Source: JALJPB01 sp963933115 (GTDB taxonomy: Bacteria; Pseudomonadota; Gammaproteobacteria; Enterobacterales; Alteromonadaceae). Taken from it: a stretch of 46,824 nucleotides of DNA. The notes under the pieces are model-generated. The model made no database searches. It saw nothing but the letters and a program-made list of their open reading frames with translations, and had not been told where the DNA came from. The translations under genes and the position numbers were made by a program. The stretch spans positions 1-46,824 of the forward strand of contig CAWVSL010000018.1 of the NCBI GenBank assembly GCA_963933115.1, in the 5' to 3' direction. Positions 40,800 through 46,824 of this stretch are shown here, piece by piece. Positions within the stretch are counted from its first letter, which is position 1, and the number at the start of each line of letters is the position of its first letter.

Positions 40800-43223
40800 A
40801 TGAAATTTAGTGAATCATGGTTACGTGAGTGGGTAAATCCTGCGATAACCTCAGAAGAATTAGCGCATCAAATTACTATGGCGGGTTTAGAAGTTGACGG
40901 CGTAGAACCTGTTGCAGGTGAATTTACCGGTGTATTGGTCGGTGAAGTTGTTGAGTGTGGTCCTCACCCTGATGCTGATAAATTACAAGTAACTAAAATT
41001 AATTTAGGACCAGATTTTAATGAAGGTGAATTAGTTGATATTGTTTGTGGTGCTAAAAACTGCCGTTTAGGATTAAAAGTTGCGGTTGCCACTGTCGGCG
41101 CGGTTCTACCTGGCGACTTCAAAATTAAAAAAGCGAAATTACGGGGCGTTCCTTCATATGGCATGCTGTGTAGCGAGTCTGAAATAGGTTTAGCGGATAG
41201 TTCTGATGGTATTATGGAACTTGCACCAGATGCGCCAATTGGCGCTTGTGTGCGCCACTACTTAGACTTAAATGATGTCACCATTGATGTTGATTTAACG
41301 GCTAACCGTGGTGATTGTTTAGGCCTTAAAGGTTTAGCACGAGAAGTAGGGGTGTTAAACAGTTTATCGGTTACTGAGCCAGTGATTGAAGCGGTAGCCC
41401 CAACAATAGACGATATTAGAGAGATCACTATTGAAGCAGGGCAAGCATGCCCTCGCTATTTAGGCCGAGTTATTAAAGGGATTAATGCCAATGCAGTTAC
41501 CCCTTTATGGATGGTAGAAAAACTTCGCCGTTGTGGTACTCGTGCTATTGATCCCGTTGTTGATGTCACTAACTATGTACTGTTAGAACTAGGTCACCCA
41601 ATGCATGCCTTTGATTTAGATAAAATTGAAGGTGGTATTAATGTCCGTTTTGCTAAACAAGATGAAACATTAGTTTTATTGGATGAAAATGAAGTAAAAC
41701 TCTCTGCTCAAACATTAGTAATAGCAGACAAAGGGCAAGCGGGTGGTAAAGCATTAGCGATTGCCGGTATCTTTGGTGGCTTACATTCAGGTGTCAGTAA
41801 TAGCTCAACAGACATTTTCTTAGAAAGTGCTTTTTTTGCACCGCTCGCTATTTTAGGTAAAGCCCGTCAATACGGCTTACATACCGACGCATCGCATCGT
41901 TACGAGCGCGGTATTGATCCTGAGTTACAGCGTAATGCGATGGAAAGAGCGACACAATTGTTACTTAACATTGTTGGGGGTCAAGCAGGACCTATTGTTG
42001 AAGCTAAATCTGAAGCAGATATACCATTAAAAAAATCAGTGTCCTTACGCCGTAAAATGCTTGATGCTCGTATCGGTCATCATATTAACGATGCCCAAGT
42101 CACTGAAATTTTAACGCGTTTAGAGTTTACTGTTGAAAGCTCAGGTGACGATGAAAGTAAAGTTTGGCAAGTAGTTGTGCCGGCTTATCGCTTTGATATT
42201 AAAATCGAAGTAGACCTCATTGAAGAAGTGGCTCGGATTTTTGGCTATAACAATATCCCTAACTTAGCCCCTAAAGCTTATTTAGCGATGCGAAGCCAAA
42301 AAGAAGCTAAGTTATCGGTCAGTAAACTGCGCCAAGTATTAGTTAATCGTGATTATCAAGAAGCGATTACCTATAGTTTTGTTGACCCTAAAGTACAGTC
42401 GTTATTATTTCCTGAGCAAAAGGTGATGGTCTTACCGCATCCTATTTCTTCTGAAATGTCAGTTATGCGCTTGAGTTTATGGACCGGATTACTGCAATCA
42501 GTTGTTTATAACCAAAACCGTCAACAGCAACGTGTTCGTCTTTTTGAAGTAGGCTTACGCTTTGTACCTGACGAGCTTGCTGAAAATGGTGTTCGTCAGC
42601 AAAATATGATTGCCGGTGTTATTGGCGGAGCACGTGTTGATGAACATTGGTCGATGGAAAAGTCGGTCAGTGACTTTTTTGATATTAAAGGTGATGTTGA
42701 AGCTTTATTGTCATTAACTCAAGACCCAGCAGCTTATGAATTTTCAGCAGCTGAAATTGAGGCACTTCACCCGGGACAAACAGCAAAAATAACCCGTGAT
42801 GGTGTACTGGTTGGCCATGTTGGAACCTTACATCCTGAATTAGAAAGAAAATTAGGTCTTAAAAGTCGTACTTTTATTTTTGAGTTGTTATTATCCGAAG
42901 TATTAACGCGGAAAATCCCTCTAGCTACTGAATTGTCTCGCTTTCCAGCAAACAGAAGAGACATTGCCCTAGTAGTAAAAGAAGATGTTGAGGCAAAAAA
43001 AGTATTACAACTTATTGAAAAGATTGGCGGAAAGCATTTAATTGATATAAGCTTATTTGATGTATATCGTGGTCACGGCATTGAGCCTGGTTTTAAGAGT
43101 TTGGCAATCGCCATGATATTACAAGATTATGAGAAAACACTCGAAGAAAAAGACATTAATGATGTCGTTAATCGAGTTGTTACCACTTTATCAGCGGAAT
43201 TAGATGCAACACTGAGGAATTAA
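40800..43223 (+). CDS. pheT: Phenylalanyl-tRNA synthetase beta subunit
   Basis: An 807-residue subunit of normal length. Domains in order: tRNA-binding/EMAP-like (about 40-150, VGEVVECGPHPDADKLQVTKI), B3/B4 editing domain (about 210-370, VVDVTNYVLLELGHPMHAFD), B5 (about 400-475), the inactive synthetase-like core, and the C-terminal FDX-ACB anticodon-binding domain (FPANRRDIALVV onward). It edits Tyr-tRNA-Phe and binds the anticodon. It starts 10 bp after pheS and is followed 3 bp later by ihfA. Confidence 0.97.
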   Translation: MKFSESWLREWVNPAITSEELAHQITMAGLEVDGVEPVAGEFTGVLVGEVVECGPHPDADKLQVTKINLGPDFNEGELVDIVCGAKNCRLGLKVAVATVGAVLPGDFKIKKAKLRGVPSYGMLCSESEIGLADSSDGIMELAPDAPIGACVRHYLDLNDVTIDVDLTANRGDCLGLKGLAREVGVLNSLSVTEPVIEAVAPTIDDIREITIEAGQACPRYLGRVIKGINANAVTPLWMVEKLRRCGTRAIDPVVDVTNYVLLELGHPMHAFDLDKIEGGINVRFAKQDETLVLLDENEVKLSAQTLVIADKGQAGGKALAIAGIFGGLHSGVSNSSTDIFLESAFFAPLAILGKARQYGLHTDASHRYERGIDPELQRNAMERATQLLLNIVGGQAGPIVEAKSEADIPLKKSVSLRRKMLDARIGHHINDAQVTEILTRLEFTVESSGDDESKVWQVVVPAYRFDIKIEVDLIEEVARIFGYNNIPNLAPKAYLAMRSQKEAKLSVSKLRQVLVNRDYQEAITYSFVDPKVQSLLFPEQKVMVLPHPISSEMSVMRLSLWTGLLQSVVYNQNRQQQRVRLFEVGLRFVPDELAENGVRQQNMIAGVIGGARVDEHWSMEKSVSDFFDIKGDVEALLSLTQDPAAYEFSAAEIEALHPGQTAKITRDGVLVGHVGTLHPELERKLGLKSRTFIFELLLSEVLTRKIPLATELSRFPANRRDIALVVKEDVEAKKVLQLIEKIGGKHLIDISLFDVYRGHGIEPGFKSLAIAMILQDYEKTLEEKDINDVVNRVVTTLSAELDATLRN

Positions 43224-43226
43224 GTC

Positions 43227-43517
43227 ATGGCACTTACTAAAGCAGAAGTAGCAGAACATTTGTACGAAAAAGTTGGGCTGAGTAAGCGTGACGCAAAAAA
43301 TATGGTAGAAGTGTTTTTTGAAGAAATACGTGAAACCCTAGAAAGTGGAGATCAAGTCAAGCTTTCTGGTTTTGGTAATTTTGATATACGCGAGAAAAAA
43401 GAACGTCCAGGGCGTAACCCTAAAACCGGTGAAGACATTCCTATCTTAGCACGTAAGGTAGTAACCTTTAGACCAGGACAGAAACTTAAAAGCCGTGTTG
43501 AAGATGGTAATAGCTAA
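43227..43517 (+). CDS. ihfA: Integration host factor alpha subunit
   Basis: A 96-residue DNABII protein with the DNA-bending arm FGNFDIREKKERPGRNPKTGE, where the conserved proline intercalates. It pairs with IhfB to bend DNA at specific sites. Its place directly after pheT is the standard gammaproteobacterial arrangement. A terminator follows 21 bp past the stop. Confidence 0.97.
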   Translation: MALTKAEVAEHLYEKVGLSKRDAKNMVEVFFEEIRETLESGDQVKLSGFGNFDIREKKERPGRNPKTGEDIPILARKVVTFRPGQKLKSRVEDGNS

Positions 43518-43538
43518 TTATTATTGAGACACATAAAT

Positions 43539-43564
43539 AAAGGTTGCTTAGGCAGCCTTTTTTT
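43539..43564 (+). terminator. Rho-independent terminator of pheST-ihfA
   Basis: AAAGGTTGC and GCAGCCTTT form a 9-bp stem with one wobble pair around the loop TTAG, running into a T-tract. The 128 bp from here to the tusE stop shows nothing else convincing apart from a small hairpin at 43625-43638. Confidence 0.9.
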
Positions 43565-43692
43565 ATGTCATATTATTCGTATTAAAGAATGAGAAAATAG
43601 CGATTAACGCCATGGGGTTGTTATCTATCGGAAGATAGTTTGACTGACTTAGCCATCAAAGTAATTAAAAGCCTAACGTTATATCAACTAGA

Positions 43693-44025
43693 TTACAAAC
43701 ATCGTTTGGGTTTAGGTAAACCGGCATACTTTGTTGCTTGCTTGGCTGGACCCTCAGGAAAGAGTCTGAACAAGTAACGGCTATTTGCTTTATCTTCACC
43801 CAATTCAACTTTCATCGCTTTCGTTAATGCTCTAATCGCGGGTGAAGTGTTATACGTTAAATAAAACTGACGAACAAAATTAATCACTTCCCAATGAGCA
43901 TCACTAAGTAAAAACTCATCATTTTCGGCTAATAATTTTGCTAACCCTTGATCCCAAACAGTAAAATCGAGTAGATAACCTTGGTTGTCAGTTTTTATTT
44001 CTTGGTTATTATAGTTAAGGATCAT
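43693..44025 (-). CDS. tusE: Sulfur carrier TusE (DsrC family)
   Basis: A 110-residue protein close to E. coli TusE over its length (HWEVINFVRQFYLTYNTSPAIR, SRYLFRLFPEGPAKQATKYAGLPKP). The penultimate Cys109 in KRCL is the persulfide-carrying residue. It takes sulfur from TusBCD and passes it to MnmA for 2-thiolation of tRNA wobble uridine. Start and tusB stop overlap by 4 bp. It is the last gene of the tusDCBE run. Confidence 0.95.
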   Translation of the reverse strand: MILNYNNQEIKTDNQGYLLDFTVWDQGLAKLLAENDEFLLSDAHWEVINFVRQFYLTYNTSPAIRALTKAMKVELGEDKANSRYLFRLFPEGPAKQATKYAGLPKPKRCL

Positions 44026-44297
44026 TGCCAGGTAACGACACTGTTATGTTTGAAGGTCAGCTCAATTAAATCGTCCATTGAGATAGCTAACATACCTGCT
44101 TGTATAGCAATAGCACGAGCATCGGCATGAATTTTAACCACCATGACCTCTGTCAGCTTATTTATGAGTTGATGACGGATGTTATAGCAACCGTCATCAA
44201 GTAGTACGACTTGATCACCAAAGGCTAGGGTATCTATGCACTGCTGGAAGTCAGAGGTCTCAAAGGCTGATTTTCGGACTAAATGTAATAAAGTCAT
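44022..44297 (-). CDS. tusB: Sulfur relay protein TusB
   Basis: A 91-residue DsrH-family subunit, near the E. coli length of 95. It shows the start TLLHLVRKSAF, GDQVVLLDDG and the end DLIELTFKHNSVVTW, which align with the E. coli protein. It forms the TusBCD hexamer. A 62-bp gap separates it from tusC, wider than the other junctions in this operon, with no evident terminator. Confidence 0.92.
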   Translation of the reverse strand: MTLLHLVRKSAFETSDFQQCIDTLAFGDQVVLLDDGCYNIRHQLINKLTEVMVVKIHADARAIAIQAGMLAISMDDLIELTFKHNSVVTWQ

Positions 44298-44359
44298 ACA
44301 GGTTAACTCTTTATGCTTATCAAACTGTTCAAGGGATTAAAAATGATAAAACCGCCGTG

Positions 44360-44752
44360 TTAAAATCTAAAGATAACGTTATGTTGGTGAAGTCGCTCAC
44401 TAAACTTTAGTTTATTTAAAACAATGACATTACCGATAGTAAACTGACTATCGGTTAAACCTCGCTCATTTAACGAGTGCTGACAAACATAAATATTTTC
44501 AATGTCATAAAACGTCAATGCCGCGAATGTCTTGAGGTAATCTTTGCTTTGTATCAGTGTAGCATCTTGGTTATTGATAAGTTGCCAGACACCATCACCT
44601 TGAAAAAATAGGCTAGTCAATTGCTCATAAGAGCCAAAAATTAAGGCTAAGTCTAAAGCATCTTTACCATTGGTTGATGAAAAAGGCGCTGTAGAGTTGA
44701 GAATAGCGACGATTGTTGGTTCTTCATTATTGGTTTCAATAGCTGCGGTCAT
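44360..44752 (-). CDS. tusC: Sulfur relay protein TusC
   Basis: A 130-residue DsrF-family subunit of the TusBCD complex, slightly longer than E. coli TusC (119) owing to an N-terminal extension of about 10 residues. Visible homologous segments: NSTAPFSSTNGKDALDLAL, FFQGDGVWQL, FAALTFYDIENIYVCQHSLNERG and the end NVIFRF. Start overlaps the tusD stop (ATGA). Confidence 0.93.
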   Translation of the reverse strand: MTAAIETNNEEPTIVAILNSTAPFSSTNGKDALDLALIFGSYEQLTSLFFQGDGVWQLINNQDATLIQSKDYLKTFAALTFYDIENIYVCQHSLNERGLTDSQFTIGNVIVLNKLKFSERLHQHNVIFRF

Positions 44753-45114
44753 AACTGAACCACACGATCTGCAGCACTTGTTAACTCAACCAACTCACCT
44801 AAGCCAGAGACAGTAAAATGAGCAGCAATGTTGTTAGTGGCTTTTTCATCACTTAAACCATTTTTTTCAGCAGCGGTGTAACATAAATGTAGGGGAAGTT
44901 GATATTTTTGGTGCAATAACTGCCACTGTTGAGTAGTTTGAAATTCATCACTTGCTAGGGCTATATATTCATTAGCATTAAGCACACCTGTTTGATAAAA
45001 AAAGACACCAAGTATATTAACACCTTGCTCAAGCGCTAACTCAATATAATTAAGCGCAGTAGCAGTTAAGTTACTATTGGGAGGTGTGGTTATAATAACA
45101 GCCAAAGAGCGCAA
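44749..45114 (-). CDS. tusD: Sulfurtransferase TusD, TTG start
   Basis: A 121-residue DsrE-family subunit. The active cysteine sits in LHLCYTAAEKNG, aligned with E. coli Cys78; FFYQTGVLNAN, ASDEFQTTQQWQLLH and SGLGELVE also match. The only start agreeing with the E. coli N-terminus (MRFAIVVTG against RSLAVIITT) is a TTG at 45112-45114, with AAGGAT about ten bases upstream. An ATG slightly upstream is in another frame. It accepts sulfur from TusA and is first in the tusDCBE operon. Confidence 0.92.
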   Translation of the reverse strand: MRSLAVIITTPPNSNLTATALNYIELALEQGVNILGVFFYQTGVLNANEYIALASDEFQTTQQWQLLHQKYQLPLHLCYTAAEKNGLSDEKATNNIAAHFTVSGLGELVELTSAADRVVQL

Positions 45115-45165
45115 TTTTTCATATCCTTAAGTGAGAATAGGGAGCAGTGAGTTTACTTATCTCAT

Positions 45166-45189
45166 AAAAAAGCCCCGCAGTGCGAGGCT
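45166..45189 (-). terminator. Rho-independent terminator after the BI-1 gene
   Basis: On the minus strand AGCCTCGC and GCGGGGCT form an 8-bp stem with one mismatch and a three-base loop, followed by a run of T. It separates the BI-1 gene from the downstream tus operon, which therefore needs its own promoter in 45115-45165. Confidence 0.88.
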
Positions 45190-45232
45190 CATTATAAAGC
45201 GTTTATCGAATTTTTAAATCAATTTAATGAAA

Positions 45233-45895
45233 TTAATCATCGCTACCAAAAACACCTAATAGATGTAATAGGCTGGTAAAAATATTATAAACACTTAAAT
45301 ATAATGACAAGGTTGCACGAATATAATTACGTTCACCGCCATTAATGATTCTACCGGTATCAAATAAAATCAAACCAGACATTATCATAATAATTGCTGC
45401 ACTTAGCGCTAGCGATACTGCAGGCACTTGGAAAAACAAGTTAGCAATACCAGCAATGATAACAACAAGTAAACCTACCATTAAAAAGCCACCCATAAAG
45501 GAGAAGTCTTTTTTACTGGTTAAGGCATAGCCAGATAATGCAAAGAAAATGAGTGCAGTTCCACCTAAGGCTTGCATAATTAATGAAGGATCAATTGCCG
45601 CATAATAGTTAAGCATTGGCCCTAAAGAAGCGCCCATTAAACCAGTGAAAGCAAATAGCCAAAAAACACCACTGCTTTGTTCTGCTTTTTTGTTAACAAC
45701 AAACATGACACCAAACGCCCCTAGCATCATGACTAAAGCCACCATATGAGATAAATTCATTGCCATTGAAATTACAGCAGTAACCGTGCTGAAAACCAAA
45801 GTCATTGATAACAACATATAGGTATTTTTTAATACTTTGTTAATCTCAATAGCTGAGCTTTGACTAGCTGCATTTAAATTCGTATTAGATTGCAT
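45233..45895 (-). CDS. yccA: BI-1/YccA family inner membrane protein
   Basis: A 220-residue protein with seven hydrophobic segments, aligning along its length with E. coli YccA (219): KVLKNTYMLLSMTLVFS, MQALGGTALIFFALSGYALT, GGERNYIRATLSLYLSVYNI. In E. coli YccA modulates FtsH proteolysis of SecY. The ATG at 45895 has AAGGA at proper spacing; the ATG at 45901 lies too close to the same site. It appears to be a single-gene unit with its own terminator. Confidence 0.93.
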   Translation of the reverse strand: MQSNTNLNAASQSSAIEINKVLKNTYMLLSMTLVFSTVTAVISMAMNLSHMVALVMMLGAFGVMFVVNKKAEQSSGVFWLFAFTGLMGASLGPMLNYYAAIDPSLIMQALGGTALIFFALSGYALTSKKDFSFMGGFLMVGLLVVIIAGIANLFFQVPAVSLALSAAIIMIMSGLILFDTGRIINGGERNYIRATLSLYLSVYNIFTSLLHLLGVFGSDD

Positions 45896-46036
45896 AAACA
45901 TTCCTTATAAAACTAATTGTATATATTAGATTAGATGGGGGTATTAACTAAAAATTCAATATTAATAATCTAATCTTTAAATTCAGTAATCAACCCTTTG
46001 ACATATTATGACATGGTGTTTTTTAAATTACCATGG

Positions 46037-46633
46037 CTAATCCTGATGAAATTGGTCAATAATTTGTTTTCTTTTGTAACAAAACATACTGTGATCGTTA
46101 ACCATACCGCAAGCTTGCATATGAGAATAACAAATCGTTGGCCCAACAAATTTAAAGCCTCTTTTTTTAAGGTCTTTACACCATCTGTCTGACTCTACAC
46201 TAGTCGTGGGGCTTTTGTCATCGTCATCATAGTGATTAACCATGGTTTTATGGTTAACAAAAGCCCACATATAATCACTAAAGCTGTTAAATTCATTTTG
46301 AATGGTAATAAATATTTTAGCATTGTTAATGGCGGCTTCTATTTTACCTCTATGGCGAACAATGTTTTTATCTAACATAAGCTGCTCTACTTTATCGTTG
46401 TCAAATGAAGCAACTATATCAACATTGAAATTAGCAAACGCCTTTCGATAACCCTCACGTTTTTTTAAAATGGTGTACCAACTTAAACCGGCTTGTGCTG
46501 ACTCAAGCGTTAAATACTCAAACAGTTTATTATCATCAAAGACGGGTACGCCCCATTCCTCATCATGATATGCGACATAATCCGGTTTGTTGGTGTCTAA
46601 CCATGAACATCGGCAACGTTCTTTCTCTTGCAT
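46037..46633 (-). CDS. tag: DNA-3-methyladenine glycosylase I
   Basis: A 198-residue Tag. The zinc ligands of the family are present: Cys9 (RCSW), His23 (AYHDEEWG), His181 and Cys185 (NDHSMFC). The catalytic Glu44 lies in LESAQAGLSW, matching E. coli Glu38, and KKRGFKFVGPTICYSHMQA is conserved. It removes 3-methyladenine from alkylated DNA. AAGAG precedes the ATG. No ada-like site is seen. Confidence 0.95.
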   Translation of the reverse strand: MQEKERCRCSWLDTNKPDYVAYHDEEWGVPVFDDNKLFEYLTLESAQAGLSWYTILKKREGYRKAFANFNVDIVASFDNDKVEQLMLDKNIVRHRGKIEAAINNAKIFITIQNEFNSFSDYMWAFVNHKTMVNHYDDDDKSPTTSVESDRWCKDLKKRGFKFVGPTICYSHMQACGMVNDHSMFCYKRKQIIDQFHQD

Positions 46634-46708
46634 TTATAACTCTTTTGGCTGAATTGACATCAATATGGTTAATTTTCTAGCAAACAATCACTTTTGGTTA
46701 ATAAAGTC

Positions 46709-46737
46709 TTTACAAGTGTTTTTGGACACTCTATTAT
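46709..46737 (+). promoter_or_regulatory. Sigma-70 promoter of the tRNA-Ser gene
   Basis: TTTACA (46709-46714) and TATTAT (46732-46737) are separated by 17 bp, each 5/6 to consensus. The GC-containing segment TCGCACCG after the -10 resembles a stringent discriminator, common for tRNA genes. Start of transcription would be about 46744, some 32 bp before the tRNA. Confidence 0.8.
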
Positions 46738-46775
46738 TCGCACCGTCTTCAAGCAAGCAATTGTTTGATGGCTGT

Positions 46776-46824
46776 GGTGAGATGGCAGAGTGGTCGAATG
46801 CACTGGTCTTGAAAACCAGCAAGG
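46776..46824 (+). tRNA. tRNA-Ser(UGA), 3' part cut by window edge
   Basis: The first 49 bases of a tRNA: acceptor strand GGTGAGA (46776-46782), D-stem GCA/TGC, anticodon stem CTGGT/ACCAG and loop CTTGAAA, giving anticodon TGA at 46810-46812. It resembles E. coli serT across the visible part. The variable arm, T arm and 3' acceptor strand lie beyond the window. Confidence 0.93.

Noticed and set aside
43625..43638. CTATC-GGAA-GATAG hairpin between ihfA and tusE
   Set aside because: A five-pair AT-rich stem without a T-run on either strand; the real pheST-ihfA terminator is just upstream.

Overview
The window is AT-rich DNA from a gammaproteobacterium, most likely a marine Alteromonadales of the Colwellia/Thalassotalea type. 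Pointers are the housekeeping block at the right end (pheS-pheT-ihfA, tusDCBE, a yccA-like BI-1 gene, tag, tRNA-Ser), a close FadH homologue, a LexA-boxed umuDC pair, and a large TonB receptor with a GPH-family transporter. The genus is inferred from gene content and base composition only.

Region 1 (1-26217) is a dense catabolic island. Two paralogous double-domain TetR regulators (the first cut by the window edge) stand before an acyl-CoA ligase, MaoC-type hydratase, HSD17B4-like SDR and thiolase, which form a complete CoA-ester shortening module apart from the acyl-CoA dehydrogenase. Next come a periplasmic HAD phosphatase, an SGNH hydrolase, a FadH-type 2,4-dienoyl-CoA reductase, a MATE exporter and a type-B carboxylesterase on the minus strand. 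A GPH transporter, TonB receptor and Crp-like regulator follow on the plus strand. A tightly packed plus-strand operon then encodes an AlmA-like flavin monooxygenase with the Baeyer-Villiger fingerprint, an iron alcohol dehydrogenase, a 4HBT thioesterase, an alpha/beta hydrolase, an SDR and an aldehyde dehydrogenase.

Read together, the genes suggest this path: uptake of a lipophilic ester, ketone or secondary alcohol; SDR oxidation to a ketone; Baeyer-Villiger oxygen insertion to an ester or lactone; hydrolysis; ADH/ALDH oxidation to an acid; CoA activation; beta-oxidation. Two ~600-residue acyl-CoA dehydrogenases at 34066-37690 could supply the missing first step. The substrate is not known. 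A 15-bp motif, ATACTGTAAGTTCAA, occurs three times exactly and once as a 12/15 match, all in the two divergent promoters of this island (tetR/ligase and esterase/transporter). It is the best candidate operator for the TetR regulators.

Region 2 (26367-33787) is mixed: a serine beta-lactamase-like hydrolase, a protein tyrosine phosphatase, an Lrp/AsnC regulator with a 10-bp inverted repeat in its promoter, a small or broken ORF, NhaC, ornithine cyclodeaminase and a secreted alpha/beta hydrolase. The 27645-28007 gap keeps a short remnant of a paralogue of that last hydrolase.

Region 3 (34066-37690) holds the acyl-CoA dehydrogenase pair. Region 4 (37904-46824) is conserved backbone: umuDC, pheST-ihfA, tusDCBE, BI-1, tag, and the first part of a tRNA-Ser(UGA) with a good sigma-70 promoter, cut by the right edge. 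No CRISPR array, insertion sequence or prophage was seen.
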